NCBI RefSeq assembly: GCF_031583595.1
Contig: NZ_CP134145.1
Location: 2,356,001-2,420,000, forward strand
Direction: 5' to 3'
Length of the DNA: 64,000 nt
DNA from: Thalassotalea psychrophila
Lineage (GTDB): Bacteria; Pseudomonadota; Gammaproteobacteria; Enterobacterales; Alteromonadaceae
The notes under the pieces were generated by a model. It was not told where the DNA came from. It ran no database searches and worked only from the letters and a program-made list of their open reading frames with translations. Each line of letters starts with the position of its first letter. The stretch's first letter is position 1. The translations under genes and the position numbers were made by a program. Of this stretch, positions 1 through 9,246 are shown piece after piece.

Positions 1-579
1 GAAATTGTGTTGCAGTGGTACGGTGAAGATCCTATAGCAAGTAGCGATTATGGCCGTATCATTAATACCCGTCATTTTCAGCGGATCAGTAGCTTGATCC
101 CAAAAGATAAAGTGATCGTTGGCGGGCAATTAAATGCCAAGCAGAATTTTATCGCACCGACGATATTGCAAGACATTACTGTTGCAGACGAGATTATGCA
201 GGAAGAAATTTTTGGCCCTGTTTTACCGGTACTCGAATTTTCTGATTTAAAAGATGTCTGTCAGCAAATTGAAAAATTACCGCAACACCCATTGGCGATG
301 TATATTTTCACCCAAAATAAGGTATTCGAACAAACACTGATCAGCAAAGTGCGTTGTGGCGGGGTAAATGTCAACAGTACTTTAATGCATGCTGTTAATC
401 CACACTTGCCTTTTGGCGGTGTGGGCCAAAGTGGCATGGGCGCTTATCATGGCAAATATTCATTTGAATTATTTAGCCATAAAAAATGTGTACTTAAATC
501 AGCAACATGGCTAGACATTCCACTACGTTATGCACCTTATGGAACCAAAGTTAACTTACTGAAAAAGCTTATCCGATAA
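1..579 (+). CDS. Aldehyde dehydrogenase, ALDH3-like, C-terminal part (5' truncated by window edge)
   Basis: The reading frame is open from base 1, so this is the last 192 residues of a longer protein. The piece carries the YGEDP...DYGRIIN segment typical of class 3 (fatty) aldehyde dehydrogenases, the conserved EEIFGPVLPV motif and the LPFGGVGQSGMGAYHG segment near the C-terminus. The family oxidises fatty or terpenoid aldehydes to acids with NAD(P)+; the catalytic Cys and the nucleotide-binding part lie outside the window. It is followed 14 bases later by an enoyl-CoA hydratase gene, so the two are probably co-transcribed. A distant relative is at 40941-42356. An acid product would suit the neighbouring terpenoid/acyl-CoA cluster, but the substrate cannot be read from the sequence. 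Confidence 0.9.
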   Translation, partial: EIVLQWYGEDPIASSDYGRIINTRHFQRISSLIPKDKVIVGGQLNAKQNFIAPTILQDITVADEIMQEEIFGPVLPVLEFSDLKDVCQQIEKLPQHPLAMYIFTQNKVFEQTLISKVRCGGVNVNSTLMHAVNPHLPFGGVGQSGMGAYHGKYSFELFSHKKCVLKSATWLDIPLRYAPYGTKVNLLKKLIR

Positions 580-593
580 TTACAGGAAACCTT

Positions 594-1334
594 ATGAGTC
601 AATTTATTCATAGCGAACAACAGAAGGGCGTTTTAACTATCACTCTTAATCGAGCGGATAAAAAAAATGCCCTTGATACTCAGATGTATGAACGGCTTTG
701 TCAGTTGTTTACTTATGCAAATGAAACCGATGAAATCCGCTGTTTGCTGATCCAAGGCGATGAAAAATGTTTCTGCTCTGGCAATGACTTAGCTGATTTC
801 ATCGCCTCGGCAAATAACAATGAAGAGCTTGCAGCATTTAAATTCATTCAGGCACTTTGCCAATTTGAGAAACCTTTGATTGCCGCAGTTGCAGGGCCGG
901 CAGTGGGCATAGGCACAACCATGTTGTTACATTGCGATATGGTGATCGCTGCTTCTAACAGTAAATTTATCTTACCTTTTAGTCATGTTGGGATTTGCCT
1001 GGAGGCCGGCGCTAGTTTACTGCTGCCTTTAAAAGTGGGCAGTAACCGTGCTTTTGAACTTGGGGTTTTAGGAAACCCGTTTGATGCTGAACAGGCGTAT
1101 CAATACGGCATAGTAAACCAGGTTTGTGAGCCAGAGATGCTACTCGAAATCGCTAAACACGTTGCCGAAAAAATTGCAAGAATGCCCGACGATCCGGTAC
1201 AAACCAGTCGAAAGCTACTGCGCAGTGCAACAGATAAAGTGCTTGAGCAAGTGATTGAAAGTGAACGTGATGAAGTCATGAGACTGCTTAAAACGGATTA
1301 TTGTCAGTCTGCCGTGGCGAGCTTATTGAATTAA
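594..1334 (+). CDS. Enoyl-CoA hydratase/isomerase family protein
   Basis: A 246-residue crotonase-fold protein starting at an ATG with AGGAAA just upstream. The N-terminal ITLNRADKKNALD stretch, the CSGNDLADF oxyanion-hole loop (about residues 61-69) and AGPAVGIGTTMLLHCDMVIA (about 101-120) are crotonase hallmarks. The family hydrates or isomerises enoyl-CoA esters in the cytoplasm; the variable region does not tell hydratase from isomerase. It is clearly paralogous to the protein at 38691-39419, sharing KKNAL, CxGNDLADF, GIGTTMLLHCDM and LPADAVQTSRKL-like segments. It lies downstream of an aldehyde dehydrogenase gene and is followed by a strong hairpin terminator. Confidence 0.9.
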   Translation: MSQFIHSEQQKGVLTITLNRADKKNALDTQMYERLCQLFTYANETDEIRCLLIQGDEKCFCSGNDLADFIASANNNEELAAFKFIQALCQFEKPLIAAVAGPAVGIGTTMLLHCDMVIAASNSKFILPFSHVGICLEAGASLLLPLKVGSNRAFELGVLGNPFDAEQAYQYGIVNQVCEPEMLLEIAKHVAEKIARMPDDPVQTSRKLLRSATDKVLEQVIESERDEVMRLLKTDYCQSAVASLLN

Positions 1335-1361
1335 TATCAGAAGTTATACACAATGATATTA

Positions 1362-1394
1362 AAAAGCGACATAAATTTTATTTATGTCGCTTTT
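1362..1394. terminator. Bidirectional intrinsic terminator
   Basis: A perfect 14-bp stem (1362-1375 with 1381-1394, core GCGACATAAA) closes on a 5-base TTTTA loop. It has A-rich left and T-rich right ends, so it should work on both strands. It lies between two convergent genes, the enoyl-CoA hydratase at 594 and the acyl-CoA dehydrogenase ending at 1467. Confidence 0.85.
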
Positions 1395-1466
1395 CTTTTG
1401 CCGTTTTGCTCATGCTGTTTTTTAGGGAGCCAATACTAATAGCAATTTAATCAACTTGCTATAAAG

Positions 1467-2639
1467 CTATAGTCCCATTTGACGGCTTGCTAAATCTCGC
1501 ATAATTTCTTCAGAGCCCCCGCCGATAGCCATTACCCGTACTTCCCGGTAAATACGTTCAGTGCGACATTCTCGAATAAAGCTCATACCACCTAATATTT
1601 GCATCGCTTCTCTGGCACAAAACTCCATGGTTTGGGTTGCCTGTACTTTCATTAATGCGATATCCGCAGCCCGGGCATTGCCCGCTTGTATTTGCCAGGC
1701 ACAGTTGTCCATATAAGCCTGAGAGGCATTGACTTTTCTCACCATTTCAGCAAATTTATGGCCGATAACCTGATGTTGACTCAGCTGTTTGCCAAAGGTT
1801 TTTCGCTCGATTGCCCACAAATAAGCTTCTTCAATACAAACCCGTGCAGCCGCAATTGCCCCAGCTGCTAATGTTAAGCGTTCTGAGTTAAAATTGCCGA
1901 CTATGGCAGCAAACCCTTTATTTTCTGCACCGATAATATTTTCGACCGGCACTTTGACATTGTCGAAATAAATAATCGCGGTGTCAGAACACCACCAGCC
2001 TTGTTTTTCTTTTAATTGTGAGCGGCTAATACCGGCTAAATCGCCTGGGATTAACAATAATGAAACACCACTCGCACCATCATCCCCTGTGCGTACTGCG
2101 GTGGTAAAATAATCGGCGCGCATACCTGCGGTAATAAAGGTTTTAGCACCATTAACGATGTAATAGTCACCTTCTCTGCGGGCAGTGGTTTGTAAATTAG
2201 CAACATCACTACCGCCAGAAGGTTCGGTGATCGCTAGGGCTATTTTCTTTTCACCGGCAAGGACCTGTGGCACAACTTTGTCCTTCATCGCCTGGCTACC
2301 ATATTTAACTACAGGGGGTAAGCCAATCGAATGTACCATCAATGTCGCCGTTACTCCGCCTGCACCGCAACGAGCTAACTCTTCATAGGCAACGATGTTA
2401 AAGAAGATATCGATGTCTTCACTAATGCCACCGTATGTTTCAGGGTAGCCCATTTGCAATAAGCCAATTTCAGCGGCTTGTTGCCAAAGTTCATCAGGTA
2501 AAATTCCCTCTTCTTCCCATTGCTTAATATTGGGCATAATTTCGTTATCAACAAAACGGCGCACTTGTTCACGCCAGGCATGATGGTCGCTATTGAAAAA
2601 AGGGGAGGGAAGGCGTGTGTCGTCAAAATTTAAAGACAT
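1467..2639 (-). CDS. Acyl-CoA dehydrogenase
   Basis: A 390-residue flavoprotein of usual family length. It has the FAD/substrate segment ITEPSGGSDVANLQTTA (about 137-153), the GAKTFITAG strand and the C-terminal LGGMSFIRECRTERIYREVR segment. The position of the MCAD catalytic Glu is occupied by Gly (AIGGGSEEIM), while SERLTLAAG carries a Glu at the position used by isovaleryl- and long-chain-type enzymes, so this is probably of that type. It is the last gene of the minus-strand atu-like operon, about 58 bases after the SDR gene at 2698. It could act on an intermediate after carboxylase-dependent removal of the methyl branch. Substrate is not known. Confidence 0.9.
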   Translation of the reverse strand: MSLNFDDTRLPSPFFNSDHHAWREQVRRFVDNEIMPNIKQWEEEGILPDELWQQAAEIGLLQMGYPETYGGISEDIDIFFNIVAYEELARCGAGGVTATLMVHSIGLPPVVKYGSQAMKDKVVPQVLAGEKKIALAITEPSGGSDVANLQTTARREGDYYIVNGAKTFITAGMRADYFTTAVRTGDDGASGVSLLLIPGDLAGISRSQLKEKQGWWCSDTAIIYFDNVKVPVENIIGAENKGFAAIVGNFNSERLTLAAGAIAAARVCIEEAYLWAIERKTFGKQLSQHQVIGHKFAEMVRKVNASQAYMDNCAWQIQAGNARAADIALMKVQATQTMEFCAREAMQILGGMSFIRECRTERIYREVRVMAIGGGSEEIMRDLASRQMGL

Positions 2640-2697
2640 AATTATTCCAAGTTTAAGGGCTCAGTTGGCTAAACCTAGTTGAGCCCTGTTTAGGTGA

Positions 2698-3522
2698 TTA
2701 ATCTACGTAAAGGTCTTTATGAAGCTCTGTACAATGAGGATCATGCTGATAGTCGGTAAAGTCGGTGACGCCTTTATCACGTAATATGGTTTCGTCGAGT
2801 AGTAATTGCCCGGTAAAGTCACTGCTGTTGCTTGTTAACATCTCATAAGCTGCATCAGCCATGATGGCAGGTGTGCGAGAGTTTGCCAGAATTTCTTCGC
2901 CTACTTCAAACTCAACGGCTGCCGTGGCAATAGTTGTTTTCGGCCATAATGAATTTACCGCAATATTATATTCACGGAATTCTTCCGCCAACCCTAAGGT
3001 TAATAACGACATGCCATATTTAGTGATGGTATATGGGATATAAGGCTTCAACCATTTAGGATCCAGGTTTAAAGGGGGTGATAAGTTAATGATATGAGCA
3101 TTTTTTGAATCTTTTAGGTAAGGCAAAGCTAGCTGTGAACCAAGTAATACCGCTCTGGTATTGATTTGATAAATTAAATCAAAACGTTTGATTTCTGTCT
3201 CTTCTGCACAGGTCAAACGAATGGCACCGGCATTATTAATAACAGCATCAATGCCGCCAAAGGTATCGGCAGCCTGCTTTAAAGCGTCAGCGAAGTTTTG
3301 CTGATCACGAACATCAAGCTTGATTGCCAGTGCCTGTCCACCAGCGGCGATGACTTCCTGGGCAACGGTATGTATGGTGCCCGGTAACTTTGGGTGTGGC
3401 TCTGTGGATTTTGCCGCAATAACAATATTCGCCCCGTCTTTTGCACACTTTAATGCTATTTCCCTACCTATGCCGCGACTGGCACCGGTGATAAAAATTG
3501 TTTTACCTTTCAAATTATTCAT
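2698..3522 (-). CDS. atuG: Short-chain dehydrogenase, HSDL2/AtuG-like
   Basis: A 274-residue SDR with the N-terminal cofactor motif TGASRGIG (about 13-20), NNAG (about 96-99) and the catalytic YTITK (Tyr-x3-Lys). The segment EPHPKLPGTIHTVAQEV after the first strand is characteristic of the HSDL2-like subgroup to which, from memory, AtuG belongs. AtuG is thought to act on a hydroxyacyl-CoA in acyclic terpene breakdown, but its exact step is not settled. The gene follows the carboxylase alpha-subunit gene, as atuG follows atuF in Pseudomonas. It starts at an ATG with AGAGAAA upstream. The symbol rests on family plus gene order. Confidence 0.8.
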   Translation of the reverse strand: MNNLKGKTIFITGASRGIGREIALKCAKDGANIVIAAKSTEPHPKLPGTIHTVAQEVIAAGGQALAIKLDVRDQQNFADALKQAADTFGGIDAVINNAGAIRLTCAEETEIKRFDLIYQINTRAVLLGSQLALPYLKDSKNAHIINLSPPLNLDPKWLKPYIPYTITKYGMSLLTLGLAEEFREYNIAVNSLWPKTTIATAAVEFEVGEEILANSRTPAIMADAAYEMLTSNSSDFTGQLLLDETILRDKGVTDFTDYQHDPHCTELHKDLYVD

Positions 3523-3561
3523 AGCGTTTCTCTTTGGTAATTTATGTAAATTTTTGTCAAT

Positions 3562-5553
3562 TTATTGATCATTGTTATTGTTGGCAATCGTTACCAGTAA
3601 TTGTTTATTTTTAACTTGCTCACCAGCACTGGTATGAATCGATTCTATAACACCATCTATGTCTGCTTTGATTGTGTGTTCCATTTTCATAGCTTCTAAA
3701 ACCACAATGCTTTCGCCTTTGCTTACCTGTTGTCCTGTACGGGTCATTACTTCAACAATTGCACCATCCATCGGTGCTTGAATTTTACCACTGCCAGTTT
3801 TTTCTTTTGCCGAAACTGGGGCATGCGTTATGTTTTCGAAACAGCTATTACCAAATTCGGCATCAATGAATAATGCCTGTTGATTGAATACAAACGGGAT
3901 GCTTTCAAGGATATTATTGTGGAGATACTTAAGCCTGGTTTTGCCTATTTCCACAATTTCAAGGGTGATGCTTTCCGTTGCTGAACTGACGGTAAAAGAT
4001 GGCGCTGTGCTGTTATCAATTTCAAGTTTCAGTGCATATTCCTCACTGTCATTGGTTAATACGTAATGCCAGGGAATTGCGATGCCATTTTGCAAACTGA
4101 GCAGTTCATCTGACGCTGCAGTTTTTTTGCTTGCCTGCTCGTGCATTAATATTGCTGCAATTGCCTGCGTTTTTATTGAAGTTTGGCCGGCATGTAAACT
4201 GCAGTCATCTGCAAAGTGCTGCTCGATAAATGCGGTTGTGGCCTGACCCTGAGCAAATACCTCATGCTTTAAAATATTTGATAAAAAGCGTTTGTTGTTA
4301 TTGACCCCTAATAAAACAGTGTCTTCAACGGTACAAATTAATTTCCGTCTGGCCTCTTGCCGGTTTTCGCCGAAGGTAATTATTTTCGCTAGCATAGGAT
4401 CATAATGGGGGCTGATGGTTTGCCCCTGGCAAATACCGTGGTCAATACGAACCCCATCCTGCTCAGGTAATTGCCAGGTCAGTGCCTCGCCTGTTTGAGG
4501 CATAAAATTATTGCTGGGATCTTCTGCATAAAGTCGAACTTCCATAGCATGACCGTTCAGTTTCACCTGTTGCTGAGTCAGCGGTAGCTGTTCTCCTGCC
4601 GCTACTTTTAATTGCCAGGCGACCAAGTCTAAGCCAGTGATAAGTTCCGTGACCGGATGCTCTACCTGCAACCGGGTGTTCATTTCGAGAAAATAAAACT
4701 GACCATCGCTATCCACTAAAAATTCAACTGTGCCGGCACCGGCATAATTACAAGCTTTGGCGGCATTAACTGCAGCAGTACCCATTTTCTGTCGTAAATT
4801 TTCATCAACGAAAGGGGAAGGGGCTTCTTCGACTACCTTTTGATGGCGTCTTTGAATCGAGCAATCGCGTTCACCTAAGTAAACAGTATTGCCGGCATTA
4901 TCTGCGAAAATCTGGATTTCAATATGACGGGGCTGCATTACTGCGCGCTCCAAAATAAGTTCACCATTAGCAAATGCTGATAATGCTTCAGAGCGGGCAC
5001 TTTTAAGCGCCGCTGCTACTTCGTTTGGATCAAATACCAGTCGCATACCACGGCCGCCACCACCAGCTGAGGCCTTGATCATCAAAGGGAAGCCTATTTT
5101 ATCGGCTTCTCGGAGTAGACATTGATCACTTTGCTCAGCACCCTGATAGCCGGGTATACATGGCACACCGGCTTCTAACATGGCTATTTTTGATAATCGT
5201 TTGCTACCCATCAGTTCAATTGCCTCAGCTGATGGACCGATAAAAGTGATATTGTGTTGTGCGCACAGTTGTGCAAAGTTAGCATTTTCAGATAAAAAGC
5301 CATATCCGGGGTGAATGGCATCGGCACCGGTGCGTTCAGCCGCATCTATCAATTTTTCAGCAACCAGATAAGATTCATTTACCGCAGGAGCTCCTATCAA
5401 GACTGCTTGATCTGCCATTTGAACATGTAAGGCGGTTGCATCGGCTTCACTATAAACCGCAACGGTTCTATAGCCCATCGCTTTGGCGGTTGATATCACT
5501 CTAACCGCAATCTCACCACGGTTGGCGATTAAAATTTTGGAAAAATTTGTCAT
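3562..5553 (-). CDS. atuF: Geranyl-CoA/methylcrotonyl-CoA-type carboxylase alpha subunit (biotin carboxylase + BCCP)
   Basis: A 663-residue biotin-dependent carboxylase subunit. The N-terminal biotin carboxylase domain begins ILIANRGEIAVRV and carries the ATP-grasp loop KASAGGGGRGM and the active-site segment EMNTRLQVEHPVTE. A linker region follows, then a C-terminal biotinyl domain with EAMKMEH; Lys623 is the expected biotin attachment site. It would carboxylate biotin with ATP and bicarbonate and pass the carboxyl group to the subunit encoded at 7615-9228. The start is set at 5553 because GAGTAAATAT precedes this ATG and the protein then begins like its relatives; an in-frame start at 5589 would add 12 residues. 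Gene order favours the geranyl-CoA enzyme over the methylcrotonyl-CoA one. Confidence 0.9.
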   Translation of the reverse strand: MTNFSKILIANRGEIAVRVISTAKAMGYRTVAVYSEADATALHVQMADQAVLIGAPAVNESYLVAEKLIDAAERTGADAIHPGYGFLSENANFAQLCAQHNITFIGPSAEAIELMGSKRLSKIAMLEAGVPCIPGYQGAEQSDQCLLREADKIGFPLMIKASAGGGGRGMRLVFDPNEVAAALKSARSEALSAFANGELILERAVMQPRHIEIQIFADNAGNTVYLGERDCSIQRRHQKVVEEAPSPFVDENLRQKMGTAAVNAAKACNYAGAGTVEFLVDSDGQFYFLEMNTRLQVEHPVTELITGLDLVAWQLKVAAGEQLPLTQQQVKLNGHAMEVRLYAEDPSNNFMPQTGEALTWQLPEQDGVRIDHGICQGQTISPHYDPMLAKIITFGENRQEARRKLICTVEDTVLLGVNNNKRFLSNILKHEVFAQGQATTAFIEQHFADDCSLHAGQTSIKTQAIAAILMHEQASKKTAASDELLSLQNGIAIPWHYVLTNDSEEYALKLEIDNSTAPSFTVSSATESITLEIVEIGKTRLKYLHNNILESIPFVFNQQALFIDAEFGNSCFENITHAPVSAKEKTGSGKIQAPMDGAIVEVMTRTGQQVSKGESIVVLEAMKMEHTIKADIDGVIESIHTSAGEQVKNKQLLVTIANNNNDQ

Positions 5554-5612
5554 ATATTTACTCTTTATGTTTTCGGGCCACTTATTCATTGATGGTTGAT
5601 GTTGCTGTCAAT

Positions 5613-6431
5613 TTACCTAACCCAGTTTGCCGGGCGTTTTTCAATGAATGCGTTCGTTCCTTCAATACCTTCTGCAGATTGTATTGCCATTGAAAAGTCT
5701 TGCGCGGCATTATCGAGCAATGTTTTATTGGCAATTTTACCGACACTTAGCATGATACGTTTTGTGGTTCGGTTAGCATTGGGCGCACATAATTGGATTT
5801 GCGCTAATTGCTGAGCCAATAGTTGTGACATCTCTTCATTACTGTTACTGACGAAGTGCACAACACCAAAGTTTTTCGCTTCAACGCCATCAAAACGTGC
5901 GCCGGTTAGCATGATTCGTCTGGCCTGAGTTAAGCCGATTCTTTCTACCACAAATGGGGCTATTTGAGCTGGCGGCAATCCTAAACGGGTTTCAGGCAAA
6001 CCAAACTGAGTTTGACTGTCGGCAATGGCAATGTCGCTGATACAAGCCAGTCCGAAGCCTCCACCTAATACTATGCCTTCGAGTAACGTGATCACCACCT
6101 GAGGGGCTGCATTAATTTGGCTGATCATCTGGCCAAATGCCCGGTTTAATTGATAAAAAGGATCTTTGACATCATCCTTGCCCGCGTTCACGGCTTTACG
6201 GGCATTTGCCATATCTTTTAGGTCACCGCCGGCACAAAAATTGCCGTTTGCGCCGCGTAGCACCACAACTTTAATCGCCGGAACTTGCTCGATGGCAGTA
6301 AAAACAGTCATCAATTGGTTTACCAACGCCAGATTCATTGCATTACGTACTTCAGGTCGGTTCAGGGTGATAGCAAGCACACCATTTTGTTCGTTAAGTA
6401 ATAAATGCTCGCAATCGGGTAAAGTTTTCAT
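5613..6431 (-). CDS. atuE: Enoyl-CoA hydratase, isohexenylglutaconyl-CoA hydratase-like
   Basis: A 272-residue crotonase-family protein with ITLNRPEVRNAMN, the oxyanion loop FCAGGDLKDM (about 66-75) and the second loop ILLEGIVLGGGFGLA-like region near 123-138 followed by FGLPETRLGL. In the terpene route AtuE hydrates isohexenylglutaconyl-CoA to the 3-hydroxy-glutaryl-CoA derivative; LiuC does the same for methylglutaconyl-CoA, and sequence alone does not cleanly separate the two. Its start codon overlaps the stop of the upstream dehydrogenase gene (TAATG), so the two are translationally coupled. Lying between the carboxylase alpha subunit and the AtuD-like gene, it matches atuDEF order. Confidence 0.8.
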   Translation of the reverse strand: MKTLPDCEHLLLNEQNGVLAITLNRPEVRNAMNLALVNQLMTVFTAIEQVPAIKVVVLRGANGNFCAGGDLKDMANARKAVNAGKDDVKDPFYQLNRAFGQMISQINAAPQVVITLLEGIVLGGGFGLACISDIAIADSQTQFGLPETRLGLPPAQIAPFVVERIGLTQARRIMLTGARFDGVEAKNFGVVHFVSNSNEEMSQLLAQQLAQIQLCAPNANRTTKRIMLSVGKIANKTLLDNAAQDFSMAIQSAEGIEGTNAFIEKRPANWVR

Positions 6432-7588
6432 TATTTTTTCTTTCCCGGATGCGTGCCCATCATCTTACTGATAATGCCCATCATCACTTCATCAGCGCCG
6501 CCACCAATAGCCGTTAAGCGACAATCTCGGTAAATACGGTTAACAATGGTTTCTTCGATATAACCCATGCCTCCCCAAAACTGTAAACAGGAATCAGGAA
6601 TTTCTCTGGTTAATTTTCCTGCTTTTAGCTTTGTCATTGAGGCAAGTAAACTGATATCGTCGCCGACAATATGTTTTTCTGTGGCGCGATAAAGCATAGA
6701 ACGCAATGCCTCAATTTCAGTTTGCATCTCAGCTAAACGAAAGTGGATCATCTGATTGTCTAATAACGACTGGCCAAAAGCTTTGCGCTCTCGGGTATAG
6801 TCGATGGTGCTGTTGATACATAGTTCCAGGTATTTAAGGTTCATCGCGGCACCAAATAACCTTTCTTCTTGAAACTGCAGCATTTGATAGGTGAAACCTT
6901 TGCCTTCTTCACCAATTAAATAACGTTGTGGTACCCGCACATTATCAAAAAATACCGGCGCAGTATCAGAGGAGCGCATGCCCAACTTATGCAGTTTTTC
7001 ACCAATACTAATCCCTGGTAAATTCGCCGGCACAATAATGAGTGATTTGTTTTTATGACGACTGCCTTCACTGGTATTGGCTAACAAGCAGAAAAAGTCG
7101 GCTTGAGTGGCATTAGTGATCCACATTTTGCTGCCGTTAATTATATAATCATCACCGCTTTTAACGGCTGTCGTGGTAATTGACGCAACATCAGAACCTG
7201 CCGCAGGCTCAGATACTGCAATGCTTGCTATCATCTCGCCAGTTAGCGCTGGTGCTAAAAATTCATGCCGAAGCTGATCACTGCCAAACTGAGCCAGTGC
7301 CGGGGTTGCCATATTGGTTTGAACACCGATAGATAAAGGTACACCGCCGCATATCGCTCCGCCTATTTCTTCAGCAAAGGCCACTTCAAAACTGTAATCG
7401 AGTGCAATACCGCCAAATTTTTCTGGTTTGGTAATGCCAAGTAAACCAAGAACACCCATCTTTTTAAAGACTTCTTTGGCTGGAAAGTGACCGGCTAATT
7501 CCCATTCATCTGCAAACGGGTTGATTTCATTTTCGATAAAACTTCTTGTTGTTCTTTTCAGTTCTTCATGTTCTTGGGTAAATATCAT
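6431..7588 (-). CDS. atuD: Acyl-CoA dehydrogenase, citronellyl-CoA dehydrogenase-like
   Basis: A 385-residue acyl-CoA dehydrogenase. SEPAAGSDVASITTTA lies near 130-145, GSKMWITNATQADFF follows, and a WGGMGYIEETIVNRIYRDCR segment is near the C-terminus. As in isovaleryl-type enzymes the C-terminal motif is IGGGADEVM with no Glu at the MCAD position, while QEERLFGAA supplies a Glu earlier in the chain. AtuD oxidises citronellyl-CoA to geranyl-CoA, the substrate of the neighbouring carboxylase. A good ribosome site (AGGAGCC) precedes the ATG. Assignment to AtuD rests on position between carboxylase beta subunit and AtuE-like gene; an isovaleryl-CoA-like activity cannot be excluded. Confidence 0.8.
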   Translation of the reverse strand: MIFTQEHEELKRTTRSFIENEINPFADEWELAGHFPAKEVFKKMGVLGLLGITKPEKFGGIALDYSFEVAFAEEIGGAICGGVPLSIGVQTNMATPALAQFGSDQLRHEFLAPALTGEMIASIAVSEPAAGSDVASITTTAVKSGDDYIINGSKMWITNATQADFFCLLANTSEGSRHKNKSLIIVPANLPGISIGEKLHKLGMRSSDTAPVFFDNVRVPQRYLIGEEGKGFTYQMLQFQEERLFGAAMNLKYLELCINSTIDYTRERKAFGQSLLDNQMIHFRLAEMQTEIEALRSMLYRATEKHIVGDDISLLASMTKLKAGKLTREIPDSCLQFWGGMGYIEETIVNRIYRDCRLTAIGGGADEVMMGIISKMMGTHPGKKK

Positions 7589-7614
7589 TATCAGGCTCCT
7601 TAAAAATCGGTTAA

Positions 7615-9228
7615 TTAAAAACGGGCAATACCAAACGTGTTGCTACGAACTTTTCGTTGTTCTGCTTCATTACAAATATCTAATAACAACGCAATGATTG
7701 TTCGGGTATCTCTTGGGTCGATAAGACCGTCATCTTCAATTCTGGCGGTGCAGGCTAACGCGGTGGTTTTGCTTTGCATCATCTCACTGGTGGCTTTTTC
7801 CACAGAGGCTAATTTGTCTTGATCTATATTGCCTTGTTTACGCATTTTCGCTTCTGCAACAATTCGTAATACCATTCCGGCCTGGGCCGCACCCATAACG
7901 GCCGTTGTGCTATTCGGCCAGGAAAACAGAAAACGCGGATCAAAGCCCCTGCCACACATGGCATAGTTGCCGGCACCATATGAGCCACCGACATTAATAC
8001 TAAATTTTGGCACGGTTGCATTGGCGACAGCCTGAATCAGTTTGGAGCCGTGTTTTATAATACCGCTGTGCTCTGGCTCGGTACCGACCATAAAGCCGGT
8101 GATATTGTGTAAAAATAACAGCGGTGTATTTGACTGTTCACACAGTTGTATAAACTGTCCGGCTTTTGCCGCGCCGGCAGACGTAATAGGGCCGTTGTTA
8201 CCGATTATCCCGCAACTTTTTCCGGCAATTTTGGCATGGCCACAAATGGTTTGTTGATCATATTCATGTTTAAACTCCAGAAAATTTGAAGCATCGACAA
8301 TTCTGGAAATTATCTCCTTGCAATCATACGGAGTTTTGGCATCAGCAGGGACTATGCCTATTAATTCTTCAGCCGAAAAAATGGGCTTTTCATAAGATAA
8401 TTTTTGCTGGTGAGGTAATTGTTCATTCCAGGGCATTTGCGCCAGGATATCTCTGGCAATTCGAATACCATCGCTATCATTTTCAGCAAGATAGTCGCCA
8501 ACACCAGATTCACTGGTATGCATATTGGCGCCGCCGAGGGTTTCATCATCTGCGATTTCACCGGTAGCGGCTTTTAATAATGGCGGTCCAGCCAGGTACA
8601 TAGTGGCTTGCTCGCGCACCATAATGATGTAATCGGATAAACCCGGTTGATAGGCTCCACCTGCCGTTGCACTGCCGTGAACGACGGTGATTTGTGGAAT
8701 GCCCGCGGCAGATAACCTGGCCTGGTTGGCAAATCCTCTGCCGCCCTGGACAAACGTTTCGGCAGCATAAGTTAAGTTTGCACCACCACTTTGGGCTAGT
8801 GACACTATCGGCAATTTATTTTCCAGGGCAATTTGTTGCAAGCGTAATTTTTTTTGTAAGCCTATTGGCGTGATCGTACCGCCTTTGATGGCAAAATTAT
8901 CGACGATGATCAGGCAACGCACACCACTGACATAACCGATACCAGAAATAACACCCGCTCCGGCACCTGTACCGTCGGTGTCGTCATACATCATAAATCC
9001 GGCGAGGGAGCTTAGTTCGAGAAAAGCCGAGCCTTGATCTAGTAACAGGCTTAATCGCTCTCTTGGCATTAACATACCGCGTTTTTCATAACGTGCACGT
9101 GCTTTTTCTGCCGTAGTTATCACTTTGTTTTCTATGGCTCGAAAACTGTCAATGGCGGTGATCATGGCACTGCTGTTTTCTGAAAAATCAAGGCTATTGG
9201 TATCGATACCTGATGCTAATTTAGGCAT
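7615..9228 (-). CDS. atuC: Geranyl-CoA carboxylase-type carboxyltransferase (beta) subunit
   Basis: A 537-residue carboxyltransferase with two crotonase-like halves. The first holds QSGGANLTYAAE and GSATAGGAY (residues 185-193); the second holds VGGSYGAGNYAMCGRGF. It transfers carboxyl from biotin of the alpha subunit to the gamma-methyl group of a branched enoyl-CoA. Methylcrotonyl-CoA carboxylases have HFGRIF before the NQA segment; here the aligned residues are QGGRGF, so Gly162 replaces the bulky Phe. From memory, such a Phe-to-Gly change opens the pocket of geranyl-CoA carboxylase for the longer chain. Together with gene order this supports the geranyl-type call. The alpha subunit is at 3562-5553. 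Confidence 0.88.
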   Translation of the reverse strand: MPKLASGIDTNSLDFSENSSAMITAIDSFRAIENKVITTAEKARARYEKRGMLMPRERLSLLLDQGSAFLELSSLAGFMMYDDTDGTGAGAGVISGIGYVSGVRCLIIVDNFAIKGGTITPIGLQKKLRLQQIALENKLPIVSLAQSGGANLTYAAETFVQGGRGFANQARLSAAGIPQITVVHGSATAGGAYQPGLSDYIIMVREQATMYLAGPPLLKAATGEIADDETLGGANMHTSESGVGDYLAENDSDGIRIARDILAQMPWNEQLPHQQKLSYEKPIFSAEELIGIVPADAKTPYDCKEIISRIVDASNFLEFKHEYDQQTICGHAKIAGKSCGIIGNNGPITSAGAAKAGQFIQLCEQSNTPLLFLHNITGFMVGTEPEHSGIIKHGSKLIQAVANATVPKFSINVGGSYGAGNYAMCGRGFDPRFLFSWPNSTTAVMGAAQAGMVLRIVAEAKMRKQGNIDQDKLASVEKATSEMMQSKTTALACTARIEDDGLIDPRDTRTIIALLLDICNEAEQRKVRSNTFGIARF

Positions 9229-9246
9229 ATCATTAATCTCTTTAAT

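Noticed and set aside
8286..8567. 93-residue open frame antisense to the carboxyltransferase gene
   Set aside because: It is a shadow of a conserved gene with no independent support.
3562..9228. Assigning the carboxylase genes to leucine breakdown (liu cluster)
   Set aside because: Gene order follows atuBCDEFG, there is no HMG-CoA lyase gene next to them, and the beta subunit has Gly at the Phe pocket position. Not fully excluded.
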